64,000 nt of DNA, taken from positions 1 to 64,000 of the forward strand of contig JAWZYU010000669.1 of assembly GCA_038380435.1 (NCBI GenBank), read 5' to 3'. The DNA is from Ryuthela nishihirai. Lineage: Eukaryota > Arthropoda > Arachnida > Araneae > Heptathelidae. The notes under the pieces are model-generated. The model saw only the letters and a program-made list of their open reading frames with translations, did no database searches and was not told where the DNA came from. This document shows positions 51,676-62,375 of this stretch, piece by piece. Every line of letters begins with the position of its first letter. Within the stretch, counting starts at the first letter, position 1. Position numbers and translations under genes: made by a program.

Positions 51676-53651
51676 GGAGCTAGATGCCTCGAAAAATCAC
51701 CCAAACCCACAGGCGCGTGTCAGAGCCAGACACCGGGAAAAAACCCCAAACCCACGGACGCGTAGCAACCAGGCGCCGGGGGAAACCTCCAAACCCACAG
51801 ATGTGCGTCGGAGCCAGGCACCGGGGAAAACCCCCCAAACCCGCAGACGAGCGTTGGAGCCAGGCGCCGGAAAACCTCCCTAACCCACGAATGCGCTTCG
51901 GAGCCAGGCGCCGTGAAAACCCCCCACACCCGTGGACGCGCTTCGGAGCCCTTCACCAGGAAAAATAACCAAACCCACGGATGCACGTCGAAGCCAGGTG
52001 CCAGGAAAAACCTCCCAAACCCATGGACGCACGTCGGAGCCAGGCACCGAGATAAACCTCCCAAACCTGCGGACGCGCGTCGGAGATAGGCGCCGGGAAA
52101 ACCTCCCAATCCCACGGATGCACGTTGGAGCCAGGCTCCGTGAAAACCCCCCCAAACCCGCGGACGCGCGTCAGTCAGGCACCACGAAAAAACCCAAAAC
52201 CCGCAGACATGCGTCGGAGCTAGGCGCCTCGAAAAATCACCCAAACCCACAGGCGTGTGTCAGAGCCAGGCACCGGGAAAAACCCCTAAACCCACGGACG
52301 CGTAGCAACCAGGCGCCGGGGAAAACCTCCAAACCCACAGATGTGCGTCGGAGCCACGCACCGGGGAAAACCCCCCAAACCCGCAGACGAGCGTTGCAGC
52401 CAGGCGCCGGAAAACCTCCCTAACCCACGAACGCGCTTCGGAGCGAGGCGCCGTGAAAACCCCCCAAACCCTTGGACGCACTTCGGAGCCCTTCACCAGG
52501 AAAACTAACCAAACCCACGGATGCGCGTCGGAGCCAGGCGCCAGAAAAAACCCCAAAACCCACGGACACGCGTCGGAGCCAGGAGCCAGGAAAAACCTCC
52601 CAAACCCACGGACGCACGTCAGAGCCAGGCACCGGGATAAACCTCCCAAACCTGCGGACGCGCGTCAGAGATAGGCACCGGGAAAACCTCCCAAACCCAC
52701 GGACGCACGTTGCAGCCATTCTCCGTGAAAAACCCCCCAAACCCGCAGACGCGCGTCAGTCAGGCACCACGAAAAAACTCAAAACCCGCAGACGCGCGTT
52801 GGAGCTAGGCACCTAGAAAAAAAACCCCAAACCCACAGGCTCATGTGAGAGCCAGGTACCGGGAAAAACCCCCAAACCCACGGACGCATCGCCGCCAGGC
52901 GCCGGGAAAAACCTCCAAACCCACGGATGCGCGTCGTAGCCAGGCGCCAGGAAAAACCCCCCAAACCCACAGACGCGCTTCGGAGCCAGGCGCCGTGAAA
53001 ACCCCCAAACCCGTGGACGCGCTTCGGAGCCCTTCACCAGGAAAAATAACCAAACCCACGGATGCGTGTCTGAGCCAGGCGCCAGAAAAAACCCAAAACC
53101 CACGGACACGCGTCGGTGCCAGGCTCCGTGAAAACCCTCCCAAACCCGCGGACGCGCGTCAGTCAGGCACCACAAAAAAACCCAAAACCCGCAGACACGC
53201 GTCGGAGCTAGGTGCCTCGAAAAATCACCCAAACCCACAGGCGCGTGTCAGAGCCAGGCACCGGGAAAAATCCCCAAACCCACGGACGCGTAGCAACCAG
53301 GCACCGGGGAAAACCTCAAAACCCACAGATGTGCGTCGGAGCCAGGCACCGGGGAAAACCCCCCAAACCCGCAGATGAGCGTTGGAGCCAGGCGCCGGAA
53401 AACCTCCCTAACCCACGAACGCACTTCGGAGCCAGGCGCCGTGAAAACCCCCCAAACCCGTGGACGCGCTTCGGAGCCCTTCACCAGGAAAAATAACCAA
53501 ACCCACGGATGCGCGTCTGAGCCAGGCGCCAGAAAAAAAACCAAAACCCACGGACACGCGTCGGAGCCAGGCTCCGTGAAAACCCCCCCAAACCGGCGGA
53601 CGCGCGTCAGTCAGGCACCACGAAAAAACCCAAAACCCGCAGACACGCGTC
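51676..53651 (+). repeat. Higher-order copy 19: backbone A-B-D-F (1976 bp)
   Basis: A 51676-52215, B 52216-52800, D 52801-53203, F 53204-53651. It directly follows another backbone copy, giving a clean 1976-bp tandem pair with copy 18. Confidence 0.95.
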
Positions 53652-56214
53652 GGAGCTAGATGCCTCGAAAAATCACCCAAACCCACAGGCGCGTGTCAGA
53701 GCCAGACACCGGGAAAAAACCCCAAACCCACGGACGCGTAGCAACCAGGCGCCGGGGGAAACCTCCAAACCCACAGATGTGCGTCGGAGCCAGGCACCGG
53801 GGAAAACCCCCCAAACCCGCAGACGAGCGTTGGAGCCAGGCGCCGGAAAACCTCCCTAACCCACGAATGCGCTTCGGAGCCAGGCGCCGTGAAAACCCCC
53901 CACACCCGTGGACGCGCTTCGGAGCCCTTCACCAGGAAAAATAACCAAACCCACGGATGCACGTCGAAGCCAGGTGCCAGGAAAAACCTCCCAAACCCAT
54001 GGACGCACGTCGGAGCCAGGCACCGAGATAAACCTCCCAAACCTGCGGACGCGCGTCGGAGATAGGCGCCGGGAAAACCTCCCAATCCCACGGATGCACG
54101 TTGGAGCCAGGCTCCGTGAAAACCCCCCCAAACCCGCGGACGCGCGTCAGTCAGGCACCACGAAAAAACCCAAAACCCGCAGACATGCGTCGGAGCTAGG
54201 CGCCTCGAAAAATCACCCAAACCCACAGGCGTGTGTCAGAGCCAGGCACCGGGAAAAACCCCTAAACCCACGGACGCGTAGCAACCAGGCGCCGGGGAAA
54301 ACCTCCAAACCCACAGATGTGCGTCGGAGCCACGCACCGGGGAAAACCCCCCAAACCCGCAGACGAGCGTTGCAGCCAGGCGCCGGAAAACCTCCCTAAC
54401 CCACGAACGCGCTTCGGAGCGAGGCGCCGTGAAAACCCCCCAAACCCTTGGACGCACTTCGGAGCCCTTCACCAGGAAAACTAACCAAACCCACGGATGC
54501 GCGTCGGAGCCAGGCGCCAGAAAAAACCCCAAAACCCACGGACACGCGTCGGAGCCAGGAGCCAGGAAAAACCTCCCAAACCCACGGACGCACGTCAGAG
54601 CCAGGCACCGGGATAAACCTCCCAAACCTGCGGACGCGCGTCAGAGATAGGCACCGGGAAAACCTCCCAAACCCACGGACGCACGTTGCAGCCATTCTCC
54701 GTGAAAAACCCCCCAAACCCGCAGACGCGCGTCAGTCAGGCACCACGAAAAAACTCAAAACCCGCAGACGCGCGTTGGAGCTAGGCACCTAGAAAAAAAA
54801 CCCCAAACCCACAGGCTCATGTGAGAGCCAGGTACCGGGAAAAACCCCCAAACCCACGGACGCATCGCCGCCAGGCGCCGGGAAAAACCTCCAAACCCAC
54901 GGATGCGCGTCGTAGACAGGCGCCAGGAAAAACCCCCCCAAACCCACAGACGCGCGTTGGAGCCAGGTGCCGGGAAAACCTCCCAAACCCACGGACGCGC
55001 TTCGGAGCCAGGCGCCGTGAAAACCCCCAAACCCGTGGACGCGCTTCGGAGCCCGGCACCAGGAAAAGTAACCAAACCCACGGATGCGCGTCGGAGCCAG
55101 GCGCCAGAAAAAACCCCAAACCCCACGGACACGCGTCGGAGCCAGGAGCCAGGAAAAACCTCCCAAACCCACGGACGCACGTCAGAGCCAGGCACCGGGA
55201 TAAACCTCCCAAACCTGCGGACGCGCGTCAGAGATAGGCACCGGGAAAACCTCCCAAACCCACGGACGCACGTTGCAGCCATTCTCCGTGAAAAACCCCC
55301 CAAACCCGCAGACGCGCGTCAGTCAGGCACCACGAAAAAACTCAAAACCCGCAGACGCGCGTTGGAGCTAGGCACCTAGAAAAAAAACCCCAAACCCACA
55401 GGCTCATGTGAGAGCCAGGTACCGGGAAAAACCCCCAAACCCACGGACGCATCGCCGCCAGGCGCCGGGAAAAACCTCCAAACCCACGGATGCGCGTCGT
55501 AGCCAGGCGCCAGGAAAAACCCCCCAAACCCACAGACGCGCTTCGGAGCCAGGCGCCGTGAAAACCCCCAAACCCGTGGACGCGCTTCGGAGCCCTTCAC
55601 CAGGAAAAATAACCAAACCCACGGATGCGTGTCTGAGCCAGGCGCCAGAAAAAACCCAAAACCCACGGACACGCGTCGGTGCCAGGCTCCGTGAAAACCC
55701 TCCCAAACCCGCGGACGCGCGTCAGTCAGGCACCACAAAAAAACCCAAAACCCGCAGACACGCGTCGGAGCTAGGTGCCTCGAAAAATCACCCAAACCCA
55801 CAGGCGCGTGTCAGAGCCAGGCACCGGGAAAAATCCCCAAACCCACGGACGCGTAGCAACCAGGCACCGGGGAAAACCTCAAAACCCACAGATGTGCGTC
55901 GGAGCCAGGCACCGGGGAAAACCCCCCAAACCCGCAGATGAGCGTTGGAGCCAGGCGCCGGAAAACCTCCCTAACCCACGAACGCACTTCGGAGCCAGGC
56001 GCCGTGAAAACCCCCCAAACCCGTGGACGCGCTTCGGAGCCCTTCACCAGGAAAAATAACCAAACCCACGGATGCGCGTCTGAGCCAGGCGCCAGAAAAA
56101 AAACCAAAACCCACGGACACGCGTCGGAGCCAGGCTCCGTGAAAACCCCCCCAAACCGGCGGACGCGCGTCAGTCAGGCACCACGAAAAAACCCAAAACC
56201 CGCAGACACGCGTC
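53652..56214 (+). repeat. Higher-order copy 20: A-B-C-D-F (2563 bp)
   Basis: A 53652-54191, B 54192-54776, C 54777-55363, D 55364-55766, F 55767-56214. Confidence 0.95.
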
Positions 56215-59200
56215 GGAGCTAGATGCCTCGAAAAATCACCCAAACCCACAGGCGCGTGTCAGAGCCAGACACCGGGAAAAAACCCCAAACCCACGGACGC
56301 GTAGCAACCAGGCGCCGGGGAAAACCTCCAAACCCACAGATGTGCGTCGGAGCCACGCACCGGGGAAAACCCCCCAAACCCGCAGACGAGCGTTGCAGCC
56401 AGGCGCCGGAAAACCTCCCTAACCCACGAACGCGCTTCGGAGCGAGGCGCCGTGAAAACCCCCCAAACCCTTGGACGCACTTCGGAGCCCTTCACCAGGA
56501 AAACTAACCAAACCCACGGATGCGCGTCGGAGCCAGGCGCCAGAAAAAACCCCAAAACCCACGGACACGCGTCGGAGCCAGGAGCCAGGAAAAACCTCCC
56601 AAACCCACGGACGCACGTCAGAGCCAGGCACCGGGATAAACCTCCCAAACCTGCGGACGCGCGTCAGAGATAGGCACCGGGAAAACCTCCCAAACCCACG
56701 GACGCACGTTGCAGCCATTCTCCGTGAAAAACCCCCCAAACCCGCAGACGCGCGTCAGTCAGGCACCACGAAAAAACTCAAAACCCGCAGACGCGCGTTG
56801 GAGCTAGGCACCTAGAAAAAAAACCCCAAACCCACAGGCTCATGTGAGAGCCAGGTACCGGGAAAAACCCCCAAACCCACGGACGCATCGCCGCCAGGCG
56901 CCGGGAAAAACCTCCAAACCCACGGATGCGCGTCGTAGACAGGCGCCAGGAAAAACCCCCCCAAACCCACAGACGCGCGTTGGAGCCAGGTGCCGGGAAA
57001 ACCTCCCAAACCCACGGACGCGCTTCGGAGCCAGGCGCCGTGAAAACCCCCAAACCCGTGGACGCGCTTCGGAGCCCGGCACCAGGAAAAGTAACCAAAC
57101 CCACGGATGCGCGTCGGAGCCAGGCGCCAGAAAAAACCCCAAACCCCACGGACACGCGTCGGAGCCAGGAGCCAGGAAAAACCTCCCAAACCCACGGACG
57201 CACGTCAGAGCCAGGCACCGGGATAAACCTCCCAAACCTGCGGACGCGCGTCAGAGATAGGCACCGGGAAAACCTCCCAAACCCACGGACGCACGTTGCA
57301 GCCATTCTCCGTGAAAAACCCCCCAAACCCGCAGACGCGCGTCAGTCAGGCACCACGAAAAAACTCAAAACCCGCAGACGCGCGTTGGAGCTAGGCACCT
57401 AGAAAAAAAACCCCAAACCCACAGGCTCATGTGAGAGCCAGGTACCGGGAAAAACCCCCAAACCCACGGACGCATCGCCGCCAGGCGCCGGGAAAAACCT
57501 CCAAACCCACGGATGCGCGTCGTAGCCAGGCGCCAGGAAAAACCCCCCAAACCCACAGACGCGCTTCGGAGCCAGGCGCCGTGAAAACCCCCAAACCCGT
57601 GGACGCGCTTCGGAGCCCGGCACCAGGAAAAGTAACCAAACCCACGGATGCGCGTCGGAGCCAGGCGCCAGAAAAAACCCCAAAACCCACGGACACGCGT
57701 CGGAGCCAGGAGCCAGGAAAAACCTCCCAAACCCACGGACGCACGTCAGAGCCAGGCACCGGGATAAACCTCCCAAACCTGCGGACGCGCGTCAGAGATA
57801 GGCACCGGGAAAACCTCCCAAACCCACGGACGCACGTTGCAGCCATTCTCCGTGAAAAACCCCCCAAACCCGCAGACGCGCGTCAGTCAGGCACCACGAA
57901 AAAACTCAAAACCCGCAGACGCGCGTTGGAGCTAGGCACCTAGAAAAAAAACCCCAAACCCACAGGCTCATGTGAGAGCCAGGTACCGGGAAAAACCCCC
58001 AAACCCACGGACGCATCGCCGCCAGGCGCCGGGAAAAACCTCCAAACCCACGGATGCGCGTCGTAGACAGGCGCCAGGAAAAACCCCCCCAAACCCACAG
58101 ACGCGCGTTGGAGCCAGGTGCCGGGAAAACCTCCCAAACCCACGGACGCGCTTCGGAGCCAGGCGCCGTGAAAACCCCCAAACCCGTGGACGCGCTTCGG
58201 AGCCCGGCACCAGGAAAAGTAACCAAACCCACGGATGCGCGTCGGAGCCAGGCGCCAGAAAAAACCCCAAACCCCACGGACACGCGTCGGAGCCAGGAGC
58301 CAGGAAAAACCTCCCAAACCCACGGACGCACGTCAGAGCCAGGCACCGGGATAAACCTCCCAAACCTGCGGACGCGCGTCAGAGATAGGCACCGGGAAAA
58401 CCTCCCAAACCCACGGACGCACGTTGCAGCCATTCTCCGTGAAAAACCCCCCAAACCCGCAGACGCGCGTCAGTCAGGCACCACGAAAAAACTCAAAACC
58501 CGCAGACGCGCGTTGGAGCTAGGCACCTAGAAAAAAAACCCCAAACCCACAGGCTCATGTGAGAGCCAGGTACCGGGAAAAACCCCCAAACCCACGGACG
58601 CATCGCCGCCAGGCGCCGGGAAAAACCTCCAAACCCACGGATGCGCGTCGTAGACAGGCGCCAGGAAAAACCCCCCCAAACCCACAGACGCGCGTTGGAG
58701 CCAGGTGCCGGGAAAACCTCCCAAACCCACGGACGCGCTTCGGAGCCAGGCGCCGTGAAAACCCCCAAACCCGTGGACGCGCTTCGGAGCCCGGCACCAG
58801 GAAAAGTAACCAAACCCACGGATGCGCGTCGGAGCCAGGCGCCAGAAAAAACCCCAAACCCCACGGACACGCGTCGGAGCCAGGAGCCAGGAAAAACCTC
58901 CCAAACCCACGGACGCACGTCAGAGCCAGGCACCGGGATAAACCTCCCAAACCTGCGGACGCGCGTCAGAGATAGGCACCGGGAAAACCTCCCAAACCCA
59001 CGGACGCACGTTGCAGCCATTCTCCGTGAAAAACCCCCCAAACCCGCAGACGCGCGTCAGTCAGGCACCACGAAAAAACTCAAAACCCGCAGACGCGCGT
59101 TGGAGCTAGGCACCTAGAAAAAAAACCCCAAACCCACAGGCTCATGTGAGAGCCAGGTACCGGGAAAAACCCCCAAACCCACGGACGCATCGCCGCCAGG

Positions 59201-60399
59201 CGCCGGGAAAAACCTCCAAACCCACGGATGCGCGTCGTAGCCAGGCGCCAGGAAAAACCCCCCAAACCCACAGACGCGCTTCGGAGCCAGGCGCCGTGAA
59301 AACCCCCAAACCCGTGGACGCGCTTCGGAGCCCTTCACCAGGAAAAATAACCAAACCCACGGATGCGTGTCTGAGCCAGGCGCCAGAAAAAACCCAAAAC
59401 CCACGGACACGCGTCGGTGCCAGGCTCCGTGAAAACCCTCCCAAACCCGCGGACGCGCGTCAGTCAGGCACCACAAAAAAACCCAAAACCCGCAGACACG
59501 CGTCGGAGCTAGGTGCCTCGAAAAATCACCCAAACCCACAGGCGCGTGTCAGAGCCAGGCACCGGGAAAAATCCCCAAACCCACGGACGCGTAGCAACCA
59601 GGCACCGGGGAAAACCTCAAAACCCACAGATGTGCGTCGGAGCCAGGCACCGGGGAAAACCCCCCAAACCCGCAGATGAGCGTTGGAGCCAGGCGCCGGA
59701 AAACCTCCCTAACCCACGAACGCACTTCGGAGCCAGGCGCCGTGAAAACCCCCCAAACCCGTGGACGCGCTTCGGAGCCCTTCACCAGGAAAAATAACCA
59801 AACCCACGGATGCGTGTCTGAGCCAGGCGCCAGAAAAAACCCAAAACCCACGGACACGCGTCGGTGCCAGGCTCCGTGAAAACCCTCCCAAACCCGCGGA
59901 CGCGCGTCAGTCAGGCACCACAAAAAAACCCAAAACCCGCAGACACGCGTCGGAGCTAGGTGCCTCGAAAAATCACCCAAACCCACAGGCGCGTGTCAGA
60001 GCCAGGCACCGGGAAAAATCCCCAAACCCACGGACGCGTAGCAACCAGGCACCGGGGAAAACCTCAAAACCCACAGATGTGCGTCGGAGCCAGGCACCGG
60101 GGAAAACCCCCCAAACCCGCAGATGAGCGTTGGAGCCAGGCGCCGGAAAACCTCCCTAACCCACGAACGCACTTCGGAGCCAGGCGCCGTGAAAACCCCC
60201 CAAACCCGTGGACGCGCTTCGGAGCCCTTCACCAGGAAAAATAACCAAACCCACGGATGCGCGTCTGAGCCAGGCGCCAGAAAAAAAACCAAAACCCACG
60301 GACACGCGTCGGAGCCAGGCTCCGTGAAAACCCCCCCAAACCGGCGGCCGCGCGTCAGTCAGGCACCACGAAAAAACCCAAAACCCGCAGACACGCGTC
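56215..60399 (+). repeat. Higher-order copy 21: AB-C-C*-C-C-D-E-F (4185 bp)
   Basis: AB (type II) 56215-56799, C 56800-57386, C* 57387-57927, C 57928-58514 and 58515-59101, D 59102-59504, E 59505-59951, F 59952-60399. C* is embedded within the C run here, not at its end. F carries a private A-to-C change at 60348 that creates GCGGCCGC (60344-60351). Confidence 0.95.
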
Positions 60400-62375
60400 G
60401 GAGCTAGATGCCTCGAAAAATCACCCAAACCCACAGGCGCGTGTCAGAGCCAGACACCGGGAAAAAACCCCAAACCCACGGACGCGTAGCAACCAGGCGC
60501 CGGGGGAAACCTCCAAACCCACAGATGTGCGTCGGAGCCAGGCACCGGGGAAAACCCCCCAAACCCGCAGACGAGCGTTGGAGCCAGGCGCCGGAAAACC
60601 TCCCTAACCCACGAATGCGCTTCGGAGCCAGGCGCCGTGAAAACCCCCCACACCCGTGGACGCGCTTCGGAGCCCTTCACCAGGAAAAATAACCAAACCC
60701 ACGGATGCACGTCGAAGCCAGGTGCCAGGAAAAACCTCCCAAACCCATGGACGCACGTCGGAGCCAGGCACCGAGATAAACCTCCCAAACCTGCGGACGC
60801 GCGTCGGAGATAGGCGCCGGGAAAACCTCCCAATCCCACGGATGCACGTTGGAGCCAGGCTCCGTGAAAACCCCCCCAAACCCGCGGACGCGCGTCAGTC
60901 AGGCACCACGAAAAAACCCAAAACCCGCAGACATGCGTCGGAGCTAGGCGCCTCGAAAAATCACCCAAACCCACAGGCGTGTGTCAGAGCCAGGCACCGG
61001 GAAAAACCCCTAAACCCACGGACGCGTAGCAACCAGGCGCCGGGGAAAACCTCCAAACCCACAGATGTGCGTCGGAGCCACGCACCGGGGAAAACCCCCC
61101 AAACCCGCAGACGAGCGTTGCAGCCAGGCGCCGGAAAACCTCCCTAACCCACGAACGCGCTTCGGAGCGAGGCGCCGTGAAAACCCCCCAAACCCTTGGA
61201 CGCACTTCGGAGCCCTTCACCAGGAAAACTAACCAAACCCACGGATGCGCGTCGGAGCCAGGCGCCAGAAAAAACCCCAAAACCCACGGACACGCGTCGG
61301 AGCCAGGAGCCAGGAAAAACCTCCCAAACCCACGGACGCACGTCAGAGCCAGGCACCGGGATAAACCTCCCAAACCTGCGGACGCGCGTCAGAGATAGGC
61401 ACCGGGAAAACCTCCCAAACCCACGGACGCACGTTGCAGCCATTCTCCGTGAAAAACCCCCCAAACCCGCAGACGCGCGTCAGTCAGGCACCACGAAAAA
61501 ACTCAAAACCCGCAGACGCGCGTTGGAGCTAGGCACCTAGAAAAAAAACCCCAAACCCACAGGCTCATGTGAGAGCCAGGTACCGGGAAAAACCCCCAAA
61601 CCCACGGACGCATCGCCGCCAGGCGCCGGGAAAAACCTCCAAACCCACGGATGCGCGTCGTAGCCAGGCGCCAGGAAAAACCCCCCAAACCCACAGACGC
61701 GCTTCGGAGCCAGGCGCCGTGAAAACCCCCAAACCCGTGGACGCGCTTCGGAGCCCTTCACCAGGAAAAATAACCAAACCCACGGATGCGTGTCTGAGCC
61801 AGGCGCCAGAAAAAACCCAAAACCCACGGACACGCGTCGGTGCCAGGCTCCGTGAAAACCCTCCCAAACCCGCGGACGCGCGTCAGTCAGGCACCACAAA
61901 AAAACCCAAAACCCGCAGACACGCGTCGGAGCTAGGTGCCTCGAAAAATCACCCAAACCCACAGGCGCGTGTCAGAGCCAGGCACCGGGAAAAATCCCCA
62001 AACCCACGGACGCGTAGCAACCAGGCACCGGGGAAAACCTCAAAACCCACAGATGTGCGTCGGAGCCAGGCACCGGGGAAAACCCCCCAAACCCGCAGAT
62101 GAGCGTTGGAGCCAGGCGCCGGAAAACCTCCCTAACCCACGAACGCACTTCGGAGCCAGGCGCCGTGAAAACCCCCCAAACCCGTGGACGCGCTTCGGAG
62201 CCCTTCACCAGGAAAAATAACCAAACCCACGGATGCGCGTCTGAGCCAGGCGCCAGAAAAAAAACCAAAACCCACGGACACGCGTCGGAGCCAGGCTCCG
62301 TGAAAACCCCCCCAAACCGGCGGACGCGCGTCAGTCAGGCACCACGAAAAAACCCAAAACCCGCAGACACGCGTC
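60400..62375 (+). repeat. Higher-order copy 22: backbone A-B-D-F (1976 bp)
   Basis: A 60400-60939, B 60940-61524, D 61525-61927, F 61928-62375. Confidence 0.95.

Noticed and set aside
60156..60692. Transposon or retroelement origin of the modules
   Set aside because: No terminal inverted repeats, target-site duplications, coding domains or poly-A tails are present. Module ends are internal to the monomer register, which fits unequal exchange and not insertion.
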